DNA of 64,000 bases from Staphylococcus succinus (GTDB taxonomy: Bacteria; Bacillota; Bacilli; Staphylococcales; Staphylococcaceae): NCBI RefSeq assembly GCF_029024945.1, contig NZ_CP118976.1, positions 558,001-622,000 on the forward strand, read 5' to 3'. Below are positions 48,719-58,201 of the stretch, piece by piece. The position numbers and the translations under genes are program-made. Under the pieces are notes generated by a model, which was given only the letters and a program-made list of their open reading frames with translations, did not search any database and was not told where the DNA came from. Each line of letters opens with the position of its first letter. Position 1 is the first letter of the stretch.

Positions 48719-49135
48719 AAGAAAACCTCCAAAATTGTCTAAACTTAAATTAAAATACATTATAGCATGAAATGTTTTTAAGCACCTTATAACATCAAAA
48801 AAGATACACTTTAGCATGGTAAATAGGATGAAATCAATCTTTGACGCAATCGTAGGTGGACGAATGGCTTCGATGCTAGTTAACACATATTAACAAAATT
48901 TGTGTAGAATTACTGAAATCCCTTTTTTCATAGGGCAATAACGTATATAATTAGAGTAGTTAAGAAGGTTTATATCGTTATGACATTGTTCTTTAAGATG
49001 AAAATAGCGTTGAAAAGTTTTTTATTTTTTAGTTATAGAAAACGCTTTATTCTATGAAAAATAGATTGGTTTCTAATTTTAAGTAGATGAAGATAACGTA
49101 TCTATAAACATATATAAAGGGGGACTGTGTTTGTT
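48719..49135. other. Intergenic region between GT4 gene and mqo
   Basis: About 417 bases with both upstream regions. It contains the 25-codon frame at 48816-48893 listed separately and a poor cre-like sequence AGAAAACGCTTTAT (49037-49050, about 11 of 14 matches). No clear mqo promoter could be chosen. Confidence 0.4.
48816..48893 (+). CDS. Possible 25-residue peptide upstream of mqo
   Basis: ATG 48816 opens a frame giving MVNRMKSIFDAIVGGRMASMLVNTY (25 residues written here as MVNRMKSIFDAIVGG + RMASMLVNTY). An internal ATG at 48828 is an alternative start. The peptide is amphipathic and basic, and the DNA is richer in G+C than its flanks. No good ribosome site precedes either ATG, which argues against translation. 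Not recognised as a known PSM or type I toxin. Confidence 0.3.
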   Translation: MVNRMKSIFDAIVGGRMASMLVNTY

Positions 49136-50617
49136 ATGAGTAAACTACATAGCAAAACAGATGTCATCTTAATTGGTGGCGGTATTATGAGCGCAACATT
49201 AGGAACTTTATTAAAAGAATTTGCACCCGATAAAGAAATTAAGGTGTTTGAAAGATTAGCTACACCAGCTGAAGAAAGTTCTAATGCATGGAATAATGCG
49301 GGGACAGGGCATTCTGCATTATGTGAATTAAACTATACAAACGAAAATAAAGACGGATCAATAGATATTAGTAAAGCTGTAAAAATTAATGAACAGTTTC
49401 AAATTTCTAAACAATTTTGGAGTTACTTAGTTAAAGATGGTCAGCTTGATAGTCCAGAATCATTTATTAAACCGGTACCGCATATGAGTTTTGTTCAAGG
49501 GGTGCGTAATGTAGATTTCTTGAAAAGACGTGTGGATAGACTAAATAAAAACGTTTTGTTTAATAATATGGAATTTACAGATGATAAAGAGAAAATCGCT
49601 GAATGGACGCCATTAATAATGGAAGGGCGCACGTCTCATATTCCTATGGCAATTACATATGATAAAACTGGAACAGATGTGAATTTTAGTGAATTAACTA
49701 AAAAATTATTTAAAAATCTTGAAACGAAACAGGTTGAATTAAACTATGAACACGAAGTAGAAGATTTGAAACAACGTAAGGATGGGCTTTGGGAAGTTAA
49801 AGTAAAAGACTTAAAAACAAACAAAGTTACGGTTGTTGAAAGTAAATTTGTATTTATTGGTGCAGGTGGCGCGAGTTTACAATTACTACAAAAAACAGGA
49901 GTCAAAGAATCTAAGCACATAGGCGGTTTCCCAGTTAGTGGTTTATTCTTAGTTTGTAAAAATGAAGATATTACAAAAAAACATCTTGGAAAAGTTTATG
50001 GTAAAGCTTCAGTAGGTGCGCCACCAATGTCAGTACCGCATTTAGATACACGTTACATTGATGGAGAAAGAACATTGTTATTTGGACCTTTTGCTGGTTT
50101 CTCACCTAAGTTTATGAAAACTGGATCAAATTTAGACTTAATTAAATCTGTTAAGCCTAATAATATTATTACAATGTTATCTGCAGGTATTAAAGAAATG
50201 AATTTAACAAAATATTTAATTTCACAACTAACGCTATCTAATGAGCAGCGCATGGAAGATTTACGTGAATTTGTTCCAAATGCTAAGACTGAAGATTGGG
50301 AAATAGTTGTTGCTGGTCAACGCGTACAAGTTATTAAAGATACTGAAAATGGTGGTAAAGGTACCTTACAGTTTGGTACAGAAGTTATCACGTCAGAAGA
50401 TGGATCATTATCGGCTTTATTAGGTGCATCACCAGGAGCTTCTACTGCTGTAGATATTATGCTTGATTTACTTAAGCGTTGTTATAAGGATGAATTCCAA
50501 CTTTGGGAGGAAAAAATCAAGACGCTTGTTCCTTCGTATGGTATGAAACTATCTGAAAATGAAGCACTCTACACGCAGGTTAATAAAGAAATTAAAGAAT
50601 ATTTAAAAATAGATTAA
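49136..50617 (+). CDS. mqo: Malate:quinone oxidoreductase
   Basis: A 493-residue membrane-associated FAD enzyme that oxidises malate to oxaloacetate and reduces menaquinone. Markers: DVILIGGGIMSATLGTLLKE (FAD), SSNAWNNAGTGHSALCELNYT, GRTSHIPMAITYDKTGTDVNFSELT, FIGAGGASLQLLQKTGV, GGFPVSGLFLVC and LLGASPGASTAVDIML. Length equals S. aureus Mqo1. ATG 49136 is 11 bases after AAGGGGGA; GTG 49127 is only two bases away and is rejected. Proximity to lctP is conserved in staphylococci and suits lactate/malate respiration. Confidence 0.95.
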   Translation: MSKLHSKTDVILIGGGIMSATLGTLLKEFAPDKEIKVFERLATPAEESSNAWNNAGTGHSALCELNYTNENKDGSIDISKAVKINEQFQISKQFWSYLVKDGQLDSPESFIKPVPHMSFVQGVRNVDFLKRRVDRLNKNVLFNNMEFTDDKEKIAEWTPLIMEGRTSHIPMAITYDKTGTDVNFSELTKKLFKNLETKQVELNYEHEVEDLKQRKDGLWEVKVKDLKTNKVTVVESKFVFIGAGGASLQLLQKTGVKESKHIGGFPVSGLFLVCKNEDITKKHLGKVYGKASVGAPPMSVPHLDTRYIDGERTLLFGPFAGFSPKFMKTGSNLDLIKSVKPNNIITMLSAGIKEMNLTKYLISQLTLSNEQRMEDLREFVPNAKTEDWEIVVAGQRVQVIKDTENGGKGTLQFGTEVITSEDGSLSALLGASPGASTAVDIMLDLLKRCYKDEFQLWEEKIKTLVPSYGMKLSENEALYTQVNKEIKEYLKID

Positions 50618-50652
50618 TTTTAATTATTTAATAATAAAAGCAATACAGTATT

Positions 50653-50702
50653 AAGCGCACCGTTCTTCTAGATGTATTTCTAAAAGAAGGGTGCGCTTTT
50701 TT
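50653..50702. terminator. Bidirectional terminator between mqo and hssS
   Basis: AAGCGCAC at 50653 pairs with GTGCGCTT near 50691-50698, with an additional inner stem GTTCTTCTAGA / TCTAAAAGAAG. It overlaps the hssS stop codon. Confidence 0.82.
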
Positions 50703-52068
50703 ATTGATTATCTATACTGATAGAAAATGTAGTTCCATTATTTTTTTTGCTCTTCACACTGATGCTTCCCCCATGAAGTTCAAAAACGGCTTTAGCAATA
50801 GCGAGGCCTAAACCGTTACTATTATCGTTATTACCTGCTTTATAAAAACGTTCAAACAAATGTGCTTGTGTTTCTTCTGTCATACCTTGTCCATCATCAG
50901 TAATTGTACAAATGATAGTATCAATATTTTGTTTGAGTGTAACTTCAATGGTACCACCGTGTTTTGAATATTTAATCGCATTAGTTATTAAATTTTGAAA
51001 TGCTTGATATAGTAATCGTTCATTGCCAATAATTTGTACATCTGCTAAATCGGACATAATGATGAGATCTTTTTGATTTGCTAAAAATTGTTCGTGACGG
51101 ATGATTTGTTTTAAAAGTTTATTTAAAGTGATGTGATCTTTAAACTCTAAATGCGCGCCATTATCTATTTCTGAAAGTAACAATAATTCTTTAGTTAACT
51201 CGCTTAATTGTGTTGTGATTTGATATATATCACCAATATATTGATTTCGTTCTGTACTTGATTTTGCATATTTCATTTGATCAAGTAAGTGATGGATGTG
51301 TGTTAATGGTGTTTTAATTTCATGTGATACATTTTGAACGAAATGTTGTCTCATATCATCAAGTTGTTTGAGTGAGAGGCGCATTTTGTCAAAACGATAT
51401 TGTAACGTACCGAACTCGTCTTTGCGTGTAATGTTAATGGAAGTGTCAAAGTTGCCTTGCATAAGTCTATTAGTTGCTTGTTTTAATTGCTGTATCGGTT
51501 TAATAATCGAATAAGTTGAAGAAATTATTAATATAATTGAAAATATAAGCAATAAAGTAATTAAAATAGCTAAAAATATTCTAAACTCACTAAATGTTTT
51601 GCCTATATCAGGTCGCATAAACACCGCAGTCTTTTCATTATTTTGATTAAAAGTAATACCTACTGTATTTTTAGTGGTATTTTCGAAAAAACCAGTTACA
51701 AAAGGATTGTAAGGGAGATTTTTAATTCCATGATAATCATGACCTTGTAATACAGATTGTATTTCTTGCTTAGAAATATTATCTTTTCTAAAAGCAGTAC
51801 CGTAAAAGGATTTTTTGCCTTTTTCAGAAACAGTCATGACTTGATAGTTCATTTCGCCCATATGTTGAAAAAATGCTGGTAAATTGTGCATACTAGATTC
51901 TTTTTGATATGTACTTGAATCTTTTAAAGTACGCATGATTTTAGCGTCATTATTAGCTTTTAAATGGTTGTGATAAATAATATTAGTACATAAGAAACTG
52001 ACAATCGCACTAAATAACATAACCATAACTGTATAAACTGCAATGCGCGTATAGAGTGATTTAAACAT
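50701..52068 (-). CDS. hssS: Haem sensor histidine kinase HssS
   Basis: A 455-residue sensor kinase: membrane helix about 6-30, outside sensor loop about 31-163, second helix about 164-186 (IFLAILITLLLIFSIILIISS), HAMP about 187-240, phospho-acceptor His in NVSHEIKTPLTHIHH, N box NAIKYSKHGG and G boxes DDGQGM and GLGLAIAKAVFELHGG. It senses intracellular haem at the membrane and phosphorylates HssR. Start ATG 52068 follows AAGGTGG; it overlaps hssR by eight bases. The hssRS/hrtBA cluster and HssR box make the assignment firm. Confidence 0.95.
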   Translation of the reverse strand: MFKSLYTRIAVYTVMVMLFSAIVSFLCTNIIYHNHLKANNDAKIMRTLKDSSTYQKESSMHNLPAFFQHMGEMNYQVMTVSEKGKKSFYGTAFRKDNISKQEIQSVLQGHDYHGIKNLPYNPFVTGFFENTTKNTVGITFNQNNEKTAVFMRPDIGKTFSEFRIFLAILITLLLIFSIILIISSTYSIIKPIQQLKQATNRLMQGNFDTSINITRKDEFGTLQYRFDKMRLSLKQLDDMRQHFVQNVSHEIKTPLTHIHHLLDQMKYAKSSTERNQYIGDIYQITTQLSELTKELLLLSEIDNGAHLEFKDHITLNKLLKQIIRHEQFLANQKDLIIMSDLADVQIIGNERLLYQAFQNLITNAIKYSKHGGTIEVTLKQNIDTIICTITDDGQGMTEETQAHLFERFYKAGNNDNSNGLGLAIAKAVFELHGGSISVKSKKNNGTTFSISIDNQ

Positions 52069-52735
52069 AATCATCCACCTTATAACCTAAGCCACGAACG
52101 GTATGAATTGTTACAGAGGCTTCTAGTTTTTCTAACCTTTTTCTAAGACGTTTAATATGTACATCGACAGTACGTTCATCTCCTTCGTAATCAAATCCCC
52201 AAATTCTTTCGATTAAATCATCACGATTAAAAACTTGTTTTGGATGTGAAGCAAGTAAAAAAAGTAATTGGAATTCTTTGTTTGGTAAATTCATTGCTTT
52301 TGTGGCAGATGCTACTTCAAGGTATGATTGATTCAATGTCAAATTACCAATAGTTATTTCGTTATTTGCATTGATGTTATAACGCTTAAGTACTGCCTTA
52401 ATCCTAAAGATAAGTTCTTTGACTTCAAAAGGTTTAGTGACATAATCATCGGTGCCTGAAAAGTATGCTTGTTCTTTGTCACTGAGTGCATCACGTGCAG
52501 TTAGCATAATAACAGGGATTTTATAGTCTTCTTTTAATAATTTACAAAGTTCAAAACCACTCATACCTCCCATCATAATATCAACGATTGCAATATCTAC
52601 CTGTTGAGTTTCAAGATAAGTTAAGGCATCTTCTGCACTGGATTGGGTAATAGTTTTTAAACCTTCACGACTAATATAATTTGAAACATACTCCAAAATT
52701 TTAATGTCATCGTCGACGATTAGGCAACTTGTCAT
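52061..52735 (-). CDS. hssR: Haem-responsive response regulator HssR
   Basis: A 224-residue OmpR-type regulator, the same length as S. aureus HssR. Receiver domain residues about 1-118 (SCLIVDDDIKILEYV, phospho-acceptor Asp in AIVDIMMGGMSGFE, TARDALSDKEQAYFSGTDDYVTKPF) and C-terminal winged helix (NLPNKEFQLLFLLASHPKQVFNRDDLIERIWGFDYEGDERTVDVHIKRLRKRLE). ATG 52735 is nine bases after AAGGAG. Phosphorylated HssR activates hrtBA through the direct repeat at 52823-52842. Confidence 0.95.
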   Translation of the reverse strand: MTSCLIVDDDIKILEYVSNYISREGLKTITQSSAEDALTYLETQQVDIAIVDIMMGGMSGFELCKLLKEDYKIPVIMLTARDALSDKEQAYFSGTDDYVTKPFEVKELIFRIKAVLKRYNINANNEITIGNLTLNQSYLEVASATKAMNLPNKEFQLLFLLASHPKQVFNRDDLIERIWGFDYEGDERTVDVHIKRLRKRLEKLEASVTIHTVRGLGYKVDDYV

Positions 52736-52822
52736 GTATAAGGTCTCCTTAGTCATTTTATAGCTATTATAAACGTTACTTTTGTACATAACAAATTTTG
52801 AAAAGTAGAAAAATGTATTGTT

Positions 52823-52842
52823 GTTCATATTGAGTTCATATA
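52823..52842 (+). promoter_or_regulatory. HssR-binding direct repeat of the hrtBA promoter
   Basis: GTTCATATT-GA-GTTCATATA (52823-52831, 52834-52842) matches the published HssR box GTTCATATT-N2-GTTCATATT except for the last base. It is 49 bases before hrtB. Confidence 0.93.
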
Positions 52843-52890
52843 AGTGTCCTAAACTCTATTTATAAGTTTTAGAGAAGGAGAGAAACAATA

Positions 52891-53943
52891 ATGAAATTAG
52901 CATGGCAAGAAATTAAATTTTATAAGTTCCGTTTTATATTAATCATGTTGATCATTTTACTACTAGGTATAATGGTATTGTTTATAAGTGGATTAGCACA
53001 AGGGTTAGCAAGAGAAAACGTATCGATGTTAGATAACATGAAAACTGAGAAGTATATATTACAAGATAATAAGAAACCGCAAATTGAAAAATCATTAATT
53101 AAGCCAGGACAACAAAAGAAAATAGAAGATATTACTGATCAAAAACCATTAAAGTTAGCTTCTCAGACATTGAATATTGATAAAAGTGAAGAAGATGTAA
53201 TCATGACTAATACTGTTAATAATGAAAAGCCAAAATTAAAAGAAGGTAGTTATCCAACTGATAATAATGAAGTTGCGCTAAACAATAAATTAACTGCTGG
53301 TGGTATTACTATTGGAGATACTGTAAAAGTTAAAGGCGGCAAAAAATTAAAAGTATCGGGTATTCTTGATGATACAATGTATTCACATAGTTCAGTCGTG
53401 ATGATGAATAACGCTGGTTTCGATAAATTAAATGAACAAGTAAGTACAGTGTATCCTGTAAAAGATTTATCAGAGAAACAACAAAAAGAGATAGACCAAA
53501 TGGCTGGTGTAAAAACGTTCAGTGAAGATGAAATTACAAGTGAAATTGCAAGTTATCAAGCAGAACAGTCGCCATTAAACATGATGATTGTCAGTCTGTT
53601 TGTAATATCAGCAATTGTATTGAGTGCATTTTTCTACGTAATGACGATTCAAAAAATATCAGAAATAGGTATTTTAAAAGCTATAGGTATTAAAACAAAA
53701 CACTTACTGAGCGCTTTAGTTATCCAAATATTAATTACAACAATGATTGGTGTACTAATATCTGTTGGAATTGTCAGTAGTTTATCATTAGTGATGCCAG
53801 TAACAATGCCATTTCATATTACACTTTCAAATCTATTGTTAGTTGTAGCTGTATTCATTATTGTTGCAATTATTGGAGCAGCATTATCATTTATTAAATT
53901 ATTCAAAGTAGATCCTATTGAAGCAATCGGAGGTGCAGATTAA
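52891..53943 (+). CDS. hrtB: Haem efflux ABC transporter permease HrtB
   Basis: A 350-residue FtsX/MacB-type permease: first helix about 15-38 (FRFILIMLIILLLGIMVLFISGL), outside domain about 40-225, then three C-terminal helices with the FtsX segment (EIGILKAIGIKTKHLLSALVIQILITTMIGV). With HrtA it expels toxic haem from the membrane. Activated by HssRS. Its stop overlaps the hrtA start by one base (TAATG), so the two are translationally coupled. Confidence 0.94.
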   Translation: MKLAWQEIKFYKFRFILIMLIILLLGIMVLFISGLAQGLARENVSMLDNMKTEKYILQDNKKPQIEKSLIKPGQQKKIEDITDQKPLKLASQTLNIDKSEEDVIMTNTVNNEKPKLKEGSYPTDNNEVALNNKLTAGGITIGDTVKVKGGKKLKVSGILDDTMYSHSSVVMMNNAGFDKLNEQVSTVYPVKDLSEKQQKEIDQMAGVKTFSEDEITSEIASYQAEQSPLNMMIVSLFVISAIVLSAFFYVMTIQKISEIGILKAIGIKTKHLLSALVIQILITTMIGVLISVGIVSSLSLVMPVTMPFHITLSNLLLVVAVFIIVAIIGAALSFIKLFKVDPIEAIGGAD

Positions 53944-54611
53944 TGACGCTACAAGTTAAAGACATAAAAAAATCATTTGGTAAAGGAACGTCAGAAACGA
54001 CTGTATTAAAAGGTATAAATTTTGAAGTGAATGATGGAGAATTTGTAATTCTTAATGGTGCATCAGGTTCAGGTAAGACTACTTTGCTTACTATTTTGGG
54101 TGGGTTACTTTCACAAGATAGTGGAGACATTGTATATAATGATGAGCCTTTATATTCTGTTAAAAATAAGCCGGCAGATTTAAGATTAAATGAGATTGGA
54201 TTTATATTCCAATCTTCACACTTAGTACCTTATTTAAAAGTTAAAGCGCAATTGACAACGATTGGAAAAGAAGCGGGCATGTCAAAAAAAGATGCGGAAC
54301 AAAGAGCGGAGATGTTATTAAGCCAAATAGGATTGGCACACCGCTTGAACGTTTTCCCTCATATGTTATCGGGAGGCGAGAAGCAACGTGTAGCAATAAT
54401 GCGTGCTTTTATGAATAATCCTAAAATTATACTTGCAGATGAACCAACAGCAAGTTTAGATGCTAAGCGAGCTACAGAAGTTATAGAAATGATAAAATCG
54501 CAAATTCAAAATAAAAAAATGATTGGAATCATGATTACACACGATAAGCGATTATTTGATTATGCAGATAGAGTTATAGAATTAGATGATGGAGTTATTG
54601 TAAATTCATAA
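53943..54611 (+). CDS. hrtA: Haem efflux ABC transporter ATPase HrtA
   Basis: A 222-residue ABC ATPase of the LolD/MacB class. Walker A GASGSGKTTL, Q-loop GFIFQSSHLVPYL, signature LSGGEKQRVAIMRAF, Walker B ILADEPTASLD and H-loop MITHDKRL are all intact. It energises HrtB for haem export. Start overlaps the hrtB stop. A strong bidirectional terminator follows. Confidence 0.95.
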   Translation: MTLQVKDIKKSFGKGTSETTVLKGINFEVNDGEFVILNGASGSGKTTLLTILGGLLSQDSGDIVYNDEPLYSVKNKPADLRLNEIGFIFQSSHLVPYLKVKAQLTTIGKEAGMSKKDAEQRAEMLLSQIGLAHRLNVFPHMLSGGEKQRVAIMRAFMNNPKIILADEPTASLDAKRATEVIEMIKSQIQNKKMIGIMITHDKRLFDYADRVIELDDGVIVNS

Positions 54612-54678
54612 ACTATAACTTAGCACTTTAACATTAGAAATATCAAAAGAATATATTAAGGCATAAAGTTTAGAAACT

Positions 54679-54720
54679 AATAAGAGGACAACCAGTTCAA
54701 TCTGGTTGTCCTCTTATTTA
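54679..54720. terminator. Bidirectional terminator after hrtA
   Basis: Perfect 17-bp stem (54679-54695 / 54702-54718), core AAGAGGACAACCAG, shared with the convergent YdcF-like gene. Confidence 0.92.
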
Positions 54721-54731
54721 TAGTTTAAGTA

Positions 54732-55703
54732 TTAAAATCTCGGTATATACCATAATGTGAGTGCACAGATTAAAAATAATGAGGCAAAATATATGGTCAA
54801 TAAAAGTTTATATTGATACATTAAGGCTAAAAAATCACGAATCAATGCAATTTCAAAAAAATGATAAGGCGTAGTACTGCCGACACCATTTAATTTAAGG
54901 TTTAATTTTTGTCCGAATCGCAAGGCACGCATAATATGAAATTGGCTAGTTATACAGACGATGTTTGGTGTAATATCATAGGTGCGCGCTATAAGTGCTT
55001 TTGTATATTTAATATTTTCATAGGTACTGGTAGATTGGTCTTCCATTAATATACGTGATGAGTCAACGCCTTGTGCTTCTAAATAACGACGCATAGCTAA
55101 CGCTTCTGAAATAGGTTCATCATTACCTTTGCCTCCACTCACAATAAAATGTGCATTAGGGTGTTGGCGGAAGAGTGTTAATGCTTGATCAAGACGATTG
55201 GCCAACATAGGTGTGACTTGTTCACTAAATATACCTGCTCCCAAGACGAAAATTATGTCAAAGTGTTTGATATGATTGGTATTTAGATAACGTGAAGAAG
55301 TAGATATAAAGCACAGAAAAGTATAAAGTGCACTTAAAGCTATAGCAGATAGCCATAAAAATATGATGTTGATAGCATTTGGAATCAAGGAAATATAAGC
55401 ACATGCCACCATAAAGATAATAACTTTAAAAATAATCATATATAAACGTTTTATAAATAGTACACTTTGACGTTCTTGGAATAAGTGCTTATGTTTAAAG
55501 TGAAGTAATAAACAACCTATAACCATGGCAACGATTAAATAGAGTGGTAATGTGTGATATCCGATATTCAATATTATAACTATATAACCTAATATTGCCT
55601 GGGAAATAAAGAAACGGATGTTTGCCGAATATTTTAAATTTAAATATAGGGCTACGAAATGAATTAGAATAATTAAACAGCAAAATAATGACAAAATGTC
55701 CAT
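54732..55703 (-). CDS. YdcF/DUF218-family membrane protein
   Basis: A 323-residue protein with four to five N-terminal membrane helices (residues about 1-135), a DUF218 domain (about 147-285: DIIFVLGAGIFSEQVTPMLANRLDQAL, FIVSGGKGNDEPISEALAMRRYLEAQGVDSSRILMEDQSTSTYENI, CITSQFHIMRAL) and a C-terminal helix. DUF218 proteins such as YdcF, SanA and ElyC have a nucleotide-binding-like fold and are linked to envelope biogenesis. Specific function unknown. Confidence 0.85.
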   Translation of the reverse strand: MDILSLFCCLIILIHFVALYLNLKYSANIRFFISQAILGYIVIILNIGYHTLPLYLIVAMVIGCLLLHFKHKHLFQERQSVLFIKRLYMIIFKVIIFMVACAYISLIPNAINIIFLWLSAIALSALYTFLCFISTSSRYLNTNHIKHFDIIFVLGAGIFSEQVTPMLANRLDQALTLFRQHPNAHFIVSGGKGNDEPISEALAMRRYLEAQGVDSSRILMEDQSTSTYENIKYTKALIARTYDITPNIVCITSQFHIMRALRFGQKLNLKLNGVGSTTPYHFFEIALIRDFLALMYQYKLLLTIYFASLFLICALTLWYIPRF

Positions 55704-55926
55704 GTTACACCCCGATTTTTTATTGTATATTAAATGTAGAGTAAAGATTTGAATTAATCAAATGTATCTATGTTATTACACGTATTTTGTTTGAGCAACG
55801 TTTTGTAGCGTGAAAGTTCTGAAATTTCTACCTTTTATAAAGATGGGAATATTGATAATATTAATATGAATATTGAATAATCAAAAAACGAATTGTATTT
55901 AGTCGGATGATAGAGGTGCAAATACG

Positions 55927-56388
55927 GTGAAAAATATAAAAGATCATATAGAATTTATGAGAGAATTTATCAATGATGTTAATACATTGTTAGCTAAATT
56001 ATTAAAAGAATTACGCGAGGTTTATAATATATCAAAAGAGCAAGCGAACGTTATATTAATGTTAGAAAAAGAAAAGGCAATGACTTTAACAGAAATTACT
56101 GAGAGACAAGGCGTGAATAAAGCTGCTGTCAGTAGAAGGATTAAAAAATTAATTCAAGCAGAATTAGTTCAGTGGGATAAGTCTGAAGAAAGTGCAGATC
56201 AACGCTTAAAGTATATAAAATTGACTGAAAAAGGAAAACAGTTTAACCGTGAAAGTAAGTCTATAATAAGTAACATCGTAAGTGATATTCTACATGATTT
56301 ATCCGAAGATGAAATTGAACAAGCTCGTTCCGTATTAGAGGTTATAGACCAACGTTTGAAGAATTTTAATGTTGGAGGCCATTTGTAA
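55927..56388 (+). CDS. tcaR: TcaR, MarR-family regulator
   Basis: A 153-residue MarR-type regulator. EFMREFINDVNTLLAKLLKELREVYNIS, MTLTEITERQGVNKAAVSRRIKKLIQAELVQ and DQRLKYIKLTEKG align well with S. aureus TcaR as I recall it, and tcaA and tcaB homologues follow in the S. aureus order. TcaR represses ica-dependent biofilm and affects teicoplanin susceptibility and sarS expression. The GTG start follows AGAGGTG. A terminator lies between it and tcaA. Confidence 0.93.
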   Translation: MKNIKDHIEFMREFINDVNTLLAKLLKELREVYNISKEQANVILMLEKEKAMTLTEITERQGVNKAAVSRRIKKLIQAELVQWDKSEESADQRLKYIKLTEKGKQFNRESKSIISNIVSDILHDLSEDEIEQARSVLEVIDQRLKNFNVGGHL

Positions 56389-56735
56389 AACAATTTGAAA
56401 AAGCTATAATAATACTTAGTCATTTATGTGAGTATGTATATAGATTATTACGATATAGTACCACTTCTTATTGTTAGTAGAAGTGGTATTTTTTGAGGTT
56501 ATTTGTTTACTGATGATATCAGCATTATAGGGCCAACCATATTAGACTAAATATGTATATCTATTTTTTATGACGCCTTATATAATTAAAAATATAGAAA
56601 TAAAATAGGAGAAGTTTCTCCAAATTACAATACTATTTCAACTGTGACAGTGTTAATACAATCATATGGTTTCGACCCATGTTATGTTAAAATAATGTGA
56701 TGGTGTAAAAAATGTAAGTATGAAGAGGTGATAAA
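56389..56735. other. tcaR-tcaA intergenic region
   Basis: About 347 bases: the tcaR terminator at 56459-56494 and the tcaA upstream region. An AT-rich stretch around 56500-56700 has no recognisable RNA; the tcaA promoter was not pinned down. Confidence 0.45.
56459..56494 (+). terminator. Terminator after tcaR
   Basis: Perfect 10-bp stem TACCACTTCT (56459-56468) / AGAAGTGGTA (56479-56488) followed by TTTTTT. It implies that tcaA is at least partly transcribed separately. Confidence 0.85.
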
Positions 56736-58121
56736 ATGCAAAAGTGTCCTAAGTGTGGGGGAAACATGAGAAATGGACAGAAATTATGTCGTCATTGTGG
56801 GTATCAGGTTAGTCAAAATGACTCTGAAAAAATGACACGAGCATCTAAAGAAGGTAATAAAACCACAAACATTAGTGCACGTAAAATTATTCCTTGGGGA
56901 ATTGCATTCTTTATCATTATACTACTCATTATTATTTTCTTTTTATTGAAAAATTTCAATTCACCTGAAGCACAATCTGAAATCTTAATAAATGCAGTAG
57001 ATAACAATGATACACAGAAGCTTGCCACGCTATTAAGCACACAAGACAATAGTGTAGATGAAAATGAGGCTAAGGCTTATACTAAATATATTAAAAAAGA
57101 AGTTGGCATGAAAAACTTTGTGAATGATGTAAATAGTCAAATTAAACAATTAAATAAGAGTGAGAATAAAGAAGCGAATTTTGTCACAGCTAAAAATGGG
57201 GAAAAAGTATTGCGCATCAGTAAAAATGGGAGACGTTATTTCTTATTTAATAACATGAATTTTACTGCACCAACAAAAGAGGCAATTGTAAAGCCCAAGT
57301 ACGATACAAAGTATAAATTTAAAGCTGATGATAAAGAAAAAACAGTTATTGCAGATAAAAATAAAGCAACGTCCTTAGGTCATTTTATTCCAGGTAGTTA
57401 CATACTTGAAGCAAAGAAAGAAATGGCTAATGGCCAGTTTAATGGTGAACTTAAGTTTAACTTTAATGATAGTAATAATGAAACAATAGAAGTTAATGAA
57501 GATTTTAATGAAGCTCATGTCTTGATAGATTTAAGTGGTGCGAGTGAAATAGATAAACGTACGCTTAAAATTAAAATAAATGATAAAATGTTTGATTATG
57601 AAAAGGCTAAAGAAATTGGACCATATCCAAAAACAAAAGAATTAACGATTTCTGCAGAAGGCCAAGCGAAGAAAAAAACATTTAAATCAAGTGAAACTAT
57701 AGTTAAAACGGATAATCTTAAAGATCAAACGCATGTCACTTTGAATTTTGATAGTGATGAGATTAAAACGTATGTCGAAAAAAAGGAAAAAGAAGAAAAT
57801 AGCTTTAGAAATAAAGTGACTAATTTTTTCGGGAAATATACTTCGGCGCTGAATAATGCATATAGTCAAAGTGATTTTAAAGTAATTTCTTCTTATTTAA
57901 AGAAAGATACGGAAAGCTACAAAGAAACTAAAAATAACGTAACGTCACAAACTTTAACATATTTCCAACAACCGCAAATTACTGAAATTGTAAAGCAAGG
58001 TAAAACGTTTTATGTTACTGCACAAACGATTAAATCGGATGGCCAATATGGTAAAGTGGACTACCAATTAGAGGGCAATGATAATGCAAGTAATTTAAAA
58101 GTAGTGAAATACTCAGAATAA
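56736..58121 (+). CDS. tcaA: TcaA, teicoplanin-resistance-associated membrane protein
   Basis: A 461-residue membrane protein: N-terminal cytoplasmic zinc ribbon (Cys4, Cys7, Cys18, Cys21), one membrane helix about 52-71 (WGIAFFIIILLIIIFFLL), and a long outside part whose start NFNSPEAQSEILINAVDNND and FTAPTKEAIVKPKYDTKYKFK match S. aureus TcaA. A late segment YVEKKEKEENSF precedes the C-terminal domain. In S. aureus, loss raises glycopeptide resistance, and TcaA also affects wall structure and serum survival. Its own AGAGGTG start and downstream terminator. Confidence 0.95.
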   Translation: MQKCPKCGGNMRNGQKLCRHCGYQVSQNDSEKMTRASKEGNKTTNISARKIIPWGIAFFIIILLIIIFFLLKNFNSPEAQSEILINAVDNNDTQKLATLLSTQDNSVDENEAKAYTKYIKKEVGMKNFVNDVNSQIKQLNKSENKEANFVTAKNGEKVLRISKNGRRYFLFNNMNFTAPTKEAIVKPKYDTKYKFKADDKEKTVIADKNKATSLGHFIPGSYILEAKKEMANGQFNGELKFNFNDSNNETIEVNEDFNEAHVLIDLSGASEIDKRTLKIKINDKMFDYEKAKEIGPYPKTKELTISAEGQAKKKTFKSSETIVKTDNLKDQTHVTLNFDSDEIKTYVEKKEKEENSFRNKVTNFFGKYTSALNNAYSQSDFKVISSYLKKDTESYKETKNNVTSQTLTYFQQPQITEIVKQGKTFYVTAQTIKSDGQYGKVDYQLEGNDNASNLKVVKYSE

Positions 58122-58158
58122 ATTATCTCAGCAGATTATATTTGAATAGAACTTAAAG

Positions 58159-58201
58159 ACGCTAAGCAAAGCATTTTATAAATTTGCTTAGTGTTTTTTT
58201 A
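58159..58201 (+). terminator. Terminator after tcaA
   Basis: Stem ACGCTAAGCAAA (58159-58170) / TTTGCTTAGTGT (58183-58194), one G-T pair, with a T tract. Confidence 0.88.

Noticed and set aside
48719..48886. N-terminal extension of the GT4 glycosyltransferase
   Set aside because: A well-spaced GGAGG precedes ATG 48718, where the family's conserved start lies; the extension has no homology-like character.
49037..49050. cre-like AGAAAACGCTTTAT upstream of mqo
   Set aside because: Only about 11 of 14 consensus positions match; listed as a weak possibility in the intergenic entry only.
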